Origin: Fagopyrum homotropicum
Taxonomy: Eukaryota > Streptophyta > Magnoliopsida > Caryophyllales > Polygonaceae
Assembly: GCA_033239125.1 (NCBI GenBank)
Contig: BSWB01000004.1
Location: 117,561,235 to 117,625,234 of the forward strand
Direction: 5' to 3'
Length of the DNA: 64,000 nucleotides
Part shown: in pieces, positions 22,197 to 33,240 of the stretch
Numbering within the stretch: position 1 is the first letter of the stretch
How the letters are laid out: the number at the start of each line of letters is the position of its first letter
Position numbers and translations under genes: made by a program
The notes under the pieces: generated by a model
What the model saw: only the letters and a program-made list of their open reading frames with translations
Told to the model about the DNA's origin: nothing
Database searches by the model: none

Positions 22197-23830
22197 TGTT
22201 CGCTCTAAAGGTGTGTGCGTCAAAGTCTTAACTTTGTATCTAGAACTCAAAGCAAAGCGAACCCGCAGTGTACGGATCGGCTGTAGTGAAGTAAGAATTC
22301 CAGAGTCGAACTCAGGGATTTGGTGAGAGTAAATTCAATTTCAATTGTCTAGCGAAAAATGCGAAAAGCTTTTGTGATCAAATAAGGGTAAAATGATTCC
22401 AAAGATTCAAGTATCCGATTTCGGCTTTCGATTCAAGACACTTCTATAGATATAGGACAGAGTTTATATTGAAAAGATTAAATGTTCAAAGGTAGATACC
22501 GTACGGTGAAGTTCCGAAACCTATATGACTAATCTAAAGGTTCTCTCTATAAGGGTTGTTGAGGCTGCAATATAGAAAGATCTAAAGACAAGAATTATGT
22601 TCAAACTGACTATCTAAAACTCCAGGATATGACTCTCCAAAGTAAAGATTAGAAAGCACACTTAGAATCTTAATAAAGGATGTTGAGTCTCTTTATTACC
22701 CAAATCTTGAAATCTTAATCTATTAAATGTAGAATCAGGGTTGAAGTGTCTTCATACATTCAATTAGAGGGTAAAAAGGTTAATCAAGGTTGGGATTTAG
22801 GCAAGGATTAGTTTTGATTAAAGATTGATTCAATTAAGGTTCGTCAGAAGAATAAATCGGGCTGTTCATAAGAAAATCGGCCGATTTACTTCAAGAACAT
22901 ACCGATTTTCATGTTGTCGCAAAACTAAAATCTAAACTCTCAGGGTCCTAATGTTTGAATGAGTTCAGTCTATCATCATCTAAGCCTTAATCATCAACTA
23001 TTCTCCCCAGAATCACAAGGGTTTTAGCCAACCATTTTCAAAATCGAATCAAATTAAAGATTGAGTAAAAAATTGCAAAGAAAACCGAATCTTGAATAAA
23101 AATTCAATAACCTTCAAATCTGTAAACAATCGTCAAAACCAATCAATGTATCTCTTAAGTAACTGAATTACGTGTTCAAAAAGCACAATTGCTTCAATGG
23201 ATAAAGAAATCTCACAAACAAGAATCAAGATTGGCTTCCCGGCAAAAAGTCCTTCAATCCTTCTCCAAGAATCTCCAATCTCTCTCAAACGTGTAAAGAT
23301 TTCCCGCTGCGGCCTCCTCGTTTTGGTTCCTAGGGTTCTCACCTATAGTTTCTTGCAAATGGGCCATTTGGCAAAACTCTCCTCTAGCCCAAAAGAATTG
23401 GGCTTTGTGTCGTCTTTTCATTTGGCCGAAAAACAAAGGAAATCGACCCAGTCGATTTATACACAAAACCGTTCGATTTCTAGGGTAGAAAATCGTCCGA
23501 TTTATATGCATATTGGCACGATTTTCTTCAACAGAAAGTGCTCTTCTTTTGGCTCGTCTTCTATGCTTCTCCTTTGCAATTCCTTAGCTCTTTGTGATCC
23601 TTTTATGACTCCTTTAGCTTCCTTAACATCCTTAGATGCTCCTTGCTCCGCTTTTGCTTTCAATTTCACTCCATTTACCTATAATTCACCAAAAACTCGT
23701 GTAGACCTCTATTTCCGACAAATGATTGAATAGAACATAAAAGGCACACAAAATCTCTCTAAATGCAAGATAAAATGAGACAATCTTCTACAATATGCAT
23801 GAATATGATGGTACATAATTCATGTCATCA
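22197..23830 (-). repeat. 5' LTR of element B
   Basis: Plus-strand ends TGTTCGCTCT and CATGTCATCA, giving TG...CA. It is 1634 bp. It carries the family B palindrome at 22874-22886 and again near 23491-23503, plus several TCGATTT half-sites at 23447-23480. A TATA-like TGTATAAAT (minus strand, about 23453-23461) lies inside this second cluster. Right of it chromovirus coding sequence starts directly. The partner LTR is outside the window. Confidence 0.88.
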
Positions 23831-26598
23831 GTCCACACAAATTTGGCAGTCTTCCTCAAAAGACTCGTTAGTGGACGGGCAATCACAAAAAATCCCTCCA
23901 CAAAGCGTCAGTAATAACTGGCTAGGCCAAGAAAGCTACGCATTTCCTTGACGTTCGTCGGTGTCATCCATGCAGCAACAGACTCGATCTTCGCCGGATC
24001 TACCATAATCCCGTCGGCGGAGACGATGTGTCCAAGAAATGCAACCTCAGACATCCAGAACGCGTACTTAGAGAGCTTGGCATGCAGCTCTCTATCTCTC
24101 AAAATCTGCAAAACTGTCCTCAAGTGTCCAGCATGCTCCTCTTTGCTACGAGAGTACACCAGAATGTCATCAATGAAGATCACCACAAACTGATCCAGGA
24201 ATTCGATGAAGATACTGTTCATCAACTCCATGAAGACTGTTGGGGCATTCGTCAGCCCAAATGGCATCACTACAAACTTATAGTGTCCATAACGGGTACA
24301 AAATGTTGTCCTGTGCACGTCCTGTTCTCTCACCCTCAATTGGTGATATCCTGATTGCAAGTCGATCCGGGAGAAAACTATCGCTCCTTGAAGCTGATCA
24401 AGCAGATCATCAATACGAGGCATTGGATTCTTGTTCTTGATGGTCACCTTGGTCAGCTTTCTATAATCAATGCATAACCTCAAAGATCTGTCCTTCTTCC
24501 GCACGAAGAGCATAGGTGCACCCCATGGTGAAATGCTAGGGCGTATGAAGCCCTTCTCAGCCAGCTCCTCGAGTTGCTTCTTCAGCTCCAACATCTCGAA
24601 AGGTGCCATACGATACGGGGCCTTCGAGATGGGTCTCGTACCATGCTCCAACTCTATGCTGAAATCCATACTCCTTTGAGGCGGAAAGCTCAATGGCTTA
24701 GAAAATACGTCTGCAAACTCGCAGACCACTAGAATGTCCTCCAAAGCTGGACTCTCTCCATCCTTCATGGCGTAGCACCAGAAGGCATCACATCCTTGTG
24801 CAATCAATCTAGCTGCTCGTACGGCGCTGATGACAGAACTTATCTTCCCAAGGTCCCAACCCCGGAAGACCTCAATCTGACCAACCTCGGTAGAGACTGT
24901 AACAGTCCGTCTACCCACATCTAGAATCACATGGTGTCCACGCATCCAATCCATACCTAATATGACTTCTTCATGCATCAATGGTATGACTAAGAAGTCA
25001 ACAAGTAAAACACGAGTCCCTAAACGAAGGGGACAACTACGTATCTCACGGGTACCTCTGACCCGACAACCATCAGGTAACCCTATTGGAAAGAGTATCC
25101 CCTCTATGGTAGCTAAACTCAAACGCTCAACACGTGTATCAGAAATAAATGAATGCGTAGAACCAGTATCAAACAAGACTCTAACAAGTAAACCATGAAA
25201 TAGAATGTTACCTGTACTCCTCAACTCAAAAGCTCGCCCTTGAGCTCCTTTGGCATCACTGGTGCCAACATCTCTACCTCTGTCTCTACTCGGTCCAGGA
25301 GTAGACACTTGAGTAGATGGATGCTCTGGGACTCTCTGTTGTCCTTGTGTCTGCTGCTGAGGTGTCCTCTGACCACCTCCTGCTACACTGGAAGGGGAAG
25401 AACCCTACTGAGATGCAACTCCACCTTGCCTACAGAAGGAAGCTCTGTGGCCTGGTCTACCACAGGTAAAGCATGTGATAACTGGTCTGGGACAATCTGG
25501 TCTCAGATGGCCAAGATCCCCACAATTGTAACACTGTCGTCCCTTATCTGCAGTCAGTGCAGACGAGGGGTAACTTTGACGTCTCTGGTCTCGTCTAGAG
25601 CCAGATGCTCCTCCAACTCCACTGGTCTGCCTAGTACGTTGCCTCTTCTCAGACTGTCCCGTCTAACAAGCTCTCCTCTGACTGGCTTGCTCCCTCTCAA
25701 AAGCAGAAGCCCTGTCCTGATAGTCAACTAGGGACTCACAATGGAATCCCGCCATGTATGAACACGTGCTCTCCCTCAAATGACGAGAGAACAAATACAC
25801 ATGCTGCTCCTCAGATGGTGCAGCTGGACCCAACAAAGCTAACTCCGTCTGGAAGCGCTGGATGACGTCTGCAATAGGCATGTCCTCAAAGCCGGCCTCT
25901 ACAAAATTCTGCATCTTCTCCCTCCTCAGTAAGGCAGGACATAACTGCTCCCTAATCATGCTCCTCATGTGATCATAATTGGTAGATTTGGTCCGTACAG
26001 TCCTCCACCACTGGTGTGCAAGGTCACGGAATAGAGACTGTACTAGCTCTATCCGTTTGTCCTCAGGACACATGATAGACTCTAAAGATGAGTCTACATA
26101 CCCTATCCACACCTCAGTCTGTAAACCAATCTCTCCTAAGAAGTGTGGCACTCCCTACTGATTAAATGCCTTCAACCAGGCATCTGGTCGAGGCCCTCTA
26201 GTCTCTACTAGAACTCGAACTGGCTCACCAACACATGCAGGTGCAGTTGGCACCTGTGTCGCTCCCAGAGATCTCTGAAAAGATCCCTCATGTATAGGTA
26301 AATCTGGGGCCCGTCTACCAGCCCTAATGTCCTCCTCAAAACGTCTGAGGTACTCTCTAAACTCCGGTCCTCCCATGGAGACACGGTCAACGTCATCAGG
26401 CTGACCTCGATGTGAGTGATGTCTCCTAGATCCACCGCTCATTGTCTCTGGAGCAACACTCTCTGCAACCTCCTCGTGTATCTCCTCCACCACTGGTGGA
26501 TCAGCAGCGGGAACTAGTCCCTCACATACCACACCCGGAAGACGGGGTGGTCTACCTTTACCTTTGCCTACAGCGGTAGTAGCTCTAGTATGAGCCAT
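23831..26598 (-). pseudogene. gag-pol: Chromovirus gag-pol (gag, protease, RT), truncated
   Basis: One reading frame from ATG at 26596-26598 (MAHTRATTAVGKGKGRP) to the B insertion, broken only by stops at 26155, 25663, 25405 and 23908. The gag core spans about 25670-26330 (FRDLAHQWWRTV). Two CCHC zinc knuckles lie at about 25434-25540: CYNCGDLGHLRPDC and CFTCGRPGHRASFC. The protease has LFDTGSTHSFI. RT has RLCIDYRKLTKVT, FSRIDLQSGYHQLRV and the catalytic FIDDILVYS, and continues past the 23908 stop into RFVEGFFVIARPLT. All stops are single-base changes, typical of slow decay of methylated DNA. Confidence 0.9.
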
Positions 26599-26872
26599 CT
26601 GCGGGATATGCACACCTAACTTATAAGGCTCTATATAGGCCATATGTATAGATATATATATACTCAACACATACACATACATAATCCATAATACATATAT
26701 ACATAACTATACTACAGAGAACCATAGCAGGAGTGACGACTTCTCGTACATCTAACCCAAAACCACATTTAAAACCAAAAACCTTTGGAAACGTCAGAAC
26801 CCATGTGGGTTCAGTTTATTTTACCTATCAAACCTTATTGCAGGTAGCAAGTGCCATTGTTGTCAACCTAAC

Positions 26873-26884
26873 GCTCTGATACCA
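26873..26884 (-). promoter_or_regulatory. Primer-binding site of the chromovirus, initiator tRNA-Met
   Basis: On the minus strand TGGTATCAGAGC, the standard primer site for most plant Ty3/gypsy and Ty1/copia elements. It lies a few bases inside the LTR end near 26889. Confidence 0.88.
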
Positions 26885-26888
26885 ACTC

Positions 26889-28342
26889 AGTAACACCCCG
26901 AATCTGCGGGACTCAGAGTGTCACATTGGGCTAGGATCTCACAATGGATCCTGACCCTAGCTTGACAACAAGTTCATTGGACCTTACAATATGGCACTGA
27001 CAGATATAAAAACAAATACATAAAACTGTAAAAACTGTACAACCAAAAGGTAAGACAACATAGACGAGTATATAAACCATCACCCTCACACATGAGGTAA
27101 CAAAAGATCATCCTCACACAGGAGGGAAAAGGTAAACAAAACCAAAAGCCCACAACAACCTATGTACGAGACGTCCTCGGCCTGCCACTCTGCTAGATCA
27201 CACAGTATCATGCCTATCCTGTGGGGCATCTACAACATGGTAATAAACCATTAGCTATCCATGCACATATATAGATTAATGCATAAGCACAAAAACAATC
27301 ATGAAAGATAACACATCAACATGATTTCACACATTTACCCATTTTATCATCTCAATATAATGGTCATTCACTCAAATCGTATATATAAATATATATGAAA
27401 CTATGTGACACGAGGACCGATACATCCTCGCCTCTGAGCCTGCTAGCCAGCTGCACAAGTATCGGTCACACAATCCGTGTACCTTGTGGGATTGGATTGT
27501 GCCCTTCTTGTAAAGTCAGTCTGGCCTGACATCAGAGAGCCTCCCAGACTCCACGGCAGGATGAAAGGTAAAGGTTATCACAGCCACGCATACGGGGCAA
27601 ACAATAAAACATAAGTCGGTATAAATGACATCTCATGCTATCATAGCAAACATATAAATCACACACCACTCATGCAAACACCCAATATAAGGATGGCAAC
27701 TAAGTAAGTCCTACGGACTTACCTCAACCTCGATCAAACTCAATCACGATCACCTCTACATTGGAGGGACAACACAACCTATAAACAAGGCATAAATAGA
27801 GATATCAATCTCCTAACAACACAAGGGTCACACCTAGACCCAAAGGGATCCATAGGATCATCCTCAACCAACTCTCACAACCTAATGAGCCTCAAAAGCC
27901 ATACAAGGCATAAATCAATCATAACCTCAAACAAACACATCCGCACACCTCTAGCATGATCCTATAATCTCACACTAGGAAATGAGGGAACAAAGGCATC
28001 CTAAGGAAAGCCTAGGAACACACACACACCTGCGGAACCAAGAGAAGACCCTTGCTGATGCAGGTGGCACAGGGGCGGCTCACTAGTGGCGCAAGGGCGG
28101 CTGCAATGTGGCGTAGGGACGGCTGGACAGCAGAAGACACCACCTTAGGCCTTTCTTCACTTTTTCCATCGATTCTTTACTCTTCTTCACTCCAACAACA
28201 ACATACATATAGCACATACATATATATACATCACCACAAGCCAAACATGGATGAAACATGATCCAAGCCTAAGGAAACTAAGCTAGACTAAGGAAAGAGA
28301 GGAAAAGATGAAGAAAAGAGTAAAGAAAGAAGAAAGGCCATG
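26889..28342 (-). repeat. Chromovirus 5' LTR, first part
   Basis: Starts next to the primer site with the AACACCCCGAATC typical of Tekay-type LTR ends. The terminal CA is degenerate. There is no gene. It holds a cluster of words like the family C motif (28066-28130: GGCACAGGGGCGGCT, GGCGCAAGGGCGGCT, GGCGTAGGGACGGCT). It is broken at CCATG (28338-28342) by the C LTR and continues at 29829. Confidence 0.75.
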
Positions 28343-29823
28343 TGATAGGTGATGGAATCACTATCAATTACGATAGTTTTTAGAGTCTTTTTATTGCATT
28401 TGTGTCGGTTTATGCTACTAACTCCTTGGTCCAGAAGAAGAAGACTAAAAGAAGCTAAGGAAGGAGTTATAAGCACTTAGGAGTGAAGATCGTTCACGAA
28501 GCAAAGCTTATGTTGCTTCACCGCCCCGCGGAGCCTTGTCACCGCCCCTGCGGGTGACCCTTATTCCGAAGCGCTCCCTGCGCCTTCGCCAGCGCCAGCC
28601 ACAAAGACTGTCACCGCCCCTGCGTCAACCCCTGGCGCCCCTGCGCCTTCCCTTGCGCCTCTACCTGCGCCTCAACCTGGCGGCTGGAAGGTGAAGAGTC
28701 GGTGTCACCGCCCCTGCGTTGACACTTGGACGCCCCGGCGGCTTGGCATCAGAAACGGCAGGAAGTTGAAGAGTCAGACGTTTGAAGAGCATTAAAGATA
28801 TGCCCCTGCGGAATTGCCTAGCCGCCCCTGCGGTCATGAAGAAGATCAAGCATTTTTTCCTTCACCGCCCCTGCGGAACTGAAGGCCGCCTTGCGGTTCA
28901 ACGACAGAAGCTTTACTCCGGGTGTTTACACCACCTTTATGGCATTAAAGGTGGCTGTTTTGGGCCGGCCATTTACTCCTATTTAGTGTCTTTTGTAGTA
29001 TAAATAGGCCTTGGTTGATTGCTAGAATCATCCAACTTGTTATCCATCATCTTCCACTTAGAAACCAATTTTCATTTCCATTGTAATGAGTTGCTAACTC
29101 CCTTGCTACATTGGGTTGGTTTGAAGCTGCGTTGTTACTTTGGTTGTAAGTTTTCTTTAATATAAGTTTTCATTCAGTAATGCTTTGTGTTTCCTTGATC
29201 CCCATTGTCCACTTGCATGTTTTACTATTACTTGAGATTGATCACCTTAGGTTCTAAAGTGCATGCAAAGAACTAGGATTAATAGGTTCCGGGTTCGGGT
29301 CTTTAATCTAGTAGTAAACTTTAAGTAATAACGGGTTGTAATTACTTAAAGAAAAGGAACAGAAATATAAAGATAAGATTAACGGCTATAACCTTTTGTT
29401 TATATCCCTTAGTCTTTGTTTGAAAGCTAACTTGTTATTTGTTCTTATAGGTTTACGGAACACTAACTTATTAAGTTGTGTTGATGCCGGTTGGCTCAAC
29501 ACATATATATGATCGAGACAGGAGATTACCTGAAAACTTGTAAAAGGAACTCACCAAAGTAGCAAATGCATGCTTAGAATCAACCTAGTGTAGATTCACC
29601 CATTATTGTCTTACTTGTTGTGTTATTCGTTTTCATAACTTTTTGTGCATCAATTTAACCAAAACCCCCCTTTGTTACTTTTTTCTATAATCAATAAATG
29701 CATCTAATAAAACACCTTAACTCTTTTGGGTTCGACCCTTACTTAACCACTATACTTGTTTTAGTGCTAAGTCGGGATTTACTTTTGATTGGGTATAGAT
29801 GACCATAGAAATACCTCCAATCA
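28343..29823 (+). repeat. C-family LTR at the left end, flanked by CCATG like a solo LTR
   Basis: TGATAGGTGA to CCTCCAATCA, 1481 bp, matching the LTR at 51582-53102. It is preceded and followed by CCATG (28338-28342 and 29824-29828), and chromovirus LTR continues on both sides, so locally it is a solo LTR. No primer site or C internal sequence follows it directly. It carries the family C motif about seven times at 28519-28880, upstream of TATAAATAGG at 28999-29008. It lacks a stretch of about 40 bp present near 51885-51925 of the other copy. Confidence 0.88.
28999..29008 (+). promoter_or_regulatory. TATA box of the C-family LTR
   Basis: TATAAATAGG, a strong plant TATA box. It lies about 120 bases downstream of the last family C motif. 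The second LTR has the same box at 52280-52289. Confidence 0.75.
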
Positions 29824-29828
29824 CCATG

Positions 29829-30355
29829 AAAGCTTACCAACTAAGCTTCCATAAGATCAGCACCACACCATCATCACCTCAAGCTAGCTCAACAAGGCAC
29901 AAAAACATCATCAACACCAAAGCCAAGCAAAACTATGCAAGAACTCTCCACTCTCAACAAAACTCAAGGAAGATCAAGCAAGGACGATCCAAGGGATAAG
30001 AGAGAAGAAGATGTACGTAAGGAGAGAGAGATGAAGCAGAGAATCGTAAACCCTCATCAAAGGGAGAATATGAAGGTTATAAAGGGGGTAAAAAGAGTAA
30101 CTAGGCTCTTACAGTCTGGATGGTCCTCTTTGATTGTGAGCCGCAGGGGCGGCCCAGGCAAACCACAGGGGCGCCCTCTAGGTCACGCGAGGGCAGTCCA
30201 GGCTAATTCCTGGCCCTCTGCTCACTCTCTCAGCAGCTCAACAACTAGGCTCTTACAGTCTAGATGGTCCTCTTTGACTGACCATGTGTCTGGGGGTGAA
30301 ACGCAGTCGTGAAGTGTAGACTCGTCCCCAAAGCAGTGTGTATTTGTTGCCAAAA
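29829..30355 (-). repeat. Chromovirus LTR, second part (left copy)
   Basis: Continues the LTR after the C-LTR insertion. It matches 53108-53582, except that about 50 bases near 30105-30157 are absent from the right copy. It contains an exact reverse complement of the family C 12-mer at 30141-30152 (CCGCAGGGGCGG) and a near copy at about 30163-30175. A TTTATAACC word at about 30084-30092 on the minus strand could be its TATA box. It ends where the D LTR begins at 30356. Confidence 0.7.
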
Positions 30356-30608
30356 TGATAGCATGTATTATGGTCTGTATTTTGTGATTGGTTTAGATGT
30401 TTTATCTTCATAAATCTTCATGTATGGATGTATATTATTTGATTATATTGTTGTTTTGTCTACCTTTGTGGGAATCAAGGTTCAAAGCCGTGCTCTTCGT
30501 CAACTTACTCGTGCTACTAACCCCGATCTTGCTTCCTTTGGCTCAAAATGATAGCATGTATTATGATAGCATGTATTATTGGTTTGAACCATTTTTATGG
30601 TTCAAACC
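30356..30608 (+). other. Scrambled junction: start of a D LTR joined to C gag through short copied pieces
   Basis: 30356 to about 30479 equals the first 125 bases of the D LTR (compare 53583-53707). The following 130 bases are a mosaic of short copies of nearby sequence. One piece matches 30609-30639 (GTGCTACTAACCCCGATCTT), one matches 30715-30730 (CTTCGTCAACTTACTC), and two match the D LTR start (TGATAGCATGTATTAT). A perfect 12-bp stem with a TTTT loop lies at 30581-30608. The 5' leader and primer site of C are missing here. Confidence 0.8.
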
Positions 30609-31840
30609 CGTGCTACTAACCCCGATCTTGCTTCCTTTGATCCAAAAATTAAGAGGACGCACATTCGGCAACGACGACAACAACAACAACTTCAACAAGA
30701 GATGGCTGATCGTACTCTTCGTCAACTTACTCAGCCCACTTTGGCTCAAAACCTTCTTGCGGTTACCATACCGGCATTAGGGAAGGAATCAACTTTGAAC
30801 TCAAGCCGGGTCTCATCCACTTGCTTCCATCCTTCCATGGGCTAAGTGGTGAAGACCCCATCAAACACCTTGGGAAGTTCCATACCGTGTGTATGAGCAT
30901 GAAGCCGGCTAATATTACCGAAGAACAAATCAAGATGAGGGCATTTGGTTTCACACTCAAAGATTCATCGGATTATTGGTATTACCACCTTCCGTCCGGG
31001 AGTATCGATACTTGGGAGAACCTCTACAAGACGTTTTTGGAGAAATAATTCCTTGCCAAAAAGGCGAATAGCTTGAAGAAAGCTATAAGCAACATCGAGC
31101 AAGAGGCGAACGAAACTCTCTACGAGTATTTCGAAAGAGTCGCACACCTCCGATCCAGATGTCCTTTTCACGGATATTCAACTCAAGATCTAGTCTTGTA
31201 CTTGTACAATGGCTTACTAGACAATGAAAGGAGGATCGTCGATGCGGCTTGTGGAGGTAATATTCTTAACTCTACTCCTAACCTTGCTTTTGAAAAGATA
31301 CAGGAACTAGCGGAAGGAACCCGGAACTTTGGAAAAACCCCGTCCAAGAAAGGAGTTCATGCTGTGAATACCGGGAAGAGTGAGATCTCCACGGAACTTG
31401 CAGAATTAAAGGAAATGGTGAAGAGACTAACACTTATGGGAACCCCACAGCATGCCAAAGCTTGTGGAGGGTGTGCTGACCCATATCATCCAACAGACAT
31501 GTGCCCACAAGTCCAGGATGATAAAGATGAGGTGAACGCAATGGGCTATGGACAACCATAGCAGCAAAGGCCTAGGAACGATCCTTATGCGTAGAATTTC
31601 ATGCGAAATTGGCGTGACCAACAGAATTTCTATTGGAGGGATCAACAAAACCAACAACAGCAGCCCCGTCAAGGTAAGTATCAATCAATTGAGGATATGT
31701 TGCAGGTTTTGACTAAACACTTTGCTACTCATGTCCAAACAACAAAATCCAACATCAAGAACCTTGAAAAACAGGTTGGGCAAATGGCGGAAGCCATTTC
31801 AAGGACCGAATCTAGATTTTCCAGAGGATTGCCTTCCTAG
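30597..31840 (+). pseudogene. gag: gag of element C
   Basis: The frame opens at ATG 30597 inside the junction hairpin (MVQTRATNPDLASFDPKIKR), so the native start may be lost. Breaks: a frameshift at about 30820-30840, stops at 31046, 31559 and 31592, and an end at 31838. The capsid-like core reads GLSGEDPIKHLGKFHTVC. A CCHC zinc knuckle is visible at about 31467-31511 (CGGCADPYHPTDMC), unlike the knuckle-free A and B gag. The tail is glutamine-rich with a predicted coil (KNLEKQVGQMAEAIS). Confidence 0.85.
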
Positions 31841-33240
31841 ACGTTTATAAGCCCCAAGGAGAATTTTAGTGCCCTAACATTAAGGAGTGGGAACCAAATC
31901 CAACAAAAAACGGCAAAAGAATCACGAAGCGAACCTTCGGTCGATTTTACTGCACCCACAGCCGCCCCTGCGGCTGCAACTGCGCCCAGAACCGAGCAGA
32001 CACCGCCCCTGCGGCTGGATGTCACCGCCCCTGCGGTGACAAACACTGAGCCGCCCCTGCGCATACAAGCTGACGCCCCTGCGGAAAACATGACAAAAGA
32101 TTCTGCTGAGAAGGATTCTTACATCCGGCCTAACTTTCCGCCACTATACTCTGAGAAACCACCAGCTCCTTTTTCTGAGGCCCTGAAGGAGAGAAGAATC
32201 ATTGAGGACAAAGACCTATTTGAAACTTTTTCCAAATGCGAGGTAAACATTCCCCTCCTTAAGTTGGTGAAAAGTATTCCTAAGTACGCTCGTTTCTTGA
32301 AGGAACTTTGCACTATCAAGAGAAACCAGAAGCTGAAGGGGAAACAAAAAGTACAAGTAAGTAAGCATGTGTCGGCTGTTTTCCAACGGAGATTGCCCAA
32401 GAAGTGCAGCGATCCGGGCATGGTAAGCATTTCTTGTGTTACAGGGGAAACCCGCATTGATAAAGCAATGCTTTATCTTGGTGCTTCTATCAATGTTTTA
32501 CCATACTCGATTTACAAATCACTTGGCCTTGGGCCATTAATGGAAACAAGGATTGTAGTACAACTTGCTGATATATCTAATGTGTACTCGAAAGGGATAA
32601 TTGAAGATGTATTAGTAATGGTAGACAACCTAATATTTCCTGCTGATTTCTTTTTAATCGATATGGAAAATGATTCACATGCTGTGCCCATTTTGTTAGG
32701 TAGGCCATTTCTGAAAACTGCTAGGACTAAAATTGATTATGTTAGTGGCAAATTGACCATGGAGTTTGATGGTGAAATAGTGGAATTTGAAATCTATGAT
32801 GCAATGAGATTTCCTAGTAATGATCATTCTTTATGTGCTATTGACATTATTGAACCTTTTGTGCAAGATGTTTTTGATAAATCTAATATTGATGAATTGA
32901 AAAATGTAATTGAGCATGACATTGATGGGTTTAAAGCAGATTATGTATTAACATCCAGCACGAAAGAGGTCCTAGCCCAATTAGATGGGCATAAAAGGAT
33001 GCCTAACTCCAATTTCGCCATTGGGCCCGCTCTACTAACCCCAAGCGAGAAGCTTGTTCCGTCTATAGTGCAAGCACCAGAAATAAAATTGAAGGACCTT
33101 CCGTCATGCCTCAAGTACGTTTTCCTTGGAGAACACAATACCTTGCCGGTGATCATCTCCAACAAGTTGACAGCCGGTCAAGAAGACAAGTTGGTGAAAG
33201 TGCTAAAAGAGCACAAGACGGCCCTTGGATGGACCATGGT
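31841..33240 (+). pseudogene. pol: Protease and protease-RT linker of element C
   Basis: Follows gag. At 31960-32085 the family C motif occurs about five times (CCGCCCCTGCGG or near). The protease domain spans about 32400-32760. Its active-site motif reads YLGASINVL: the catalytic Asp of D-L/T-GAS is replaced by Tyr (TAT for GAT at about 32467). The frame runs open from 32036 to 33268. At about 33232-33245 the sequence jumps from the pre-RT region (KTALGWTM) to the middle of RT (RVCIDNRKLN), so about 100 codons of the RT fingers are deleted. Confidence 0.85.

Larger units (their letters stand above)
1..23830 (-). mobile_element. Athila-like LTR retrotransposon B (3' LTR outside window)
   Basis: Minus-strand Ty3/gypsy element. 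Read leftward from 23830 it shows 5' LTR, tRNA-Asp primer site, gag, protease, RT and RNase H, is then interrupted by element A1 at 4648-17834, and resumes with RNase H, integrase, hairpin, leader, ORF2 and 3' UTR. Its 3' LTR must lie left of position 1. The two pol halves join at the duplicated TATAC. It lies inside the RT/RNase H region of a chromovirus whose coding sequence resumes at 23831. The family-specific motif is AATCGGCCGATT or AATCGGACGATT. Coding frames carry several stops and frameshifts, so this copy is dead. Confidence 0.9.
23831..30355 (-). mobile_element. Tekay/Del-type chromovirus, 5' part, split by other elements
   Basis: Minus-strand Ty3/gypsy element with LTR, initiator tRNA-Met primer site, gag with two zinc knuckles, protease and RT. 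The 3' half (RNase H remainder, integrase, chromodomain) is cut off by element B. The LTR is interrupted by the C LTR at 28343-29823 and ends at the D insertion at 30355/30356. It appears to be the oldest layer, since B, C and D all sit in it. Clade assignment is from RT and gag sequence style, from memory. Confidence 0.85.

Noticed and set aside
23831..26598. Host gene with zinc knuckles and protease domain
   Set aside because: The order gag, CCHC, protease, RT in one frame next to a tRNA-Met primer site and LTR shows a chromovirus.
28052..28261. Short ORF in the chromovirus LTR near 28052
   Set aside because: Begins in motif-like repeats inside the LTR, without a recognisable product.
29799..30312. 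ORFs at 29799-29999 and 29935-30312, also seen at 53069-53314
   Set aside because: They lie across the C-LTR/chromovirus-LTR border and on the antisense strand of the LTR. Their repetition reflects the duplicated block.
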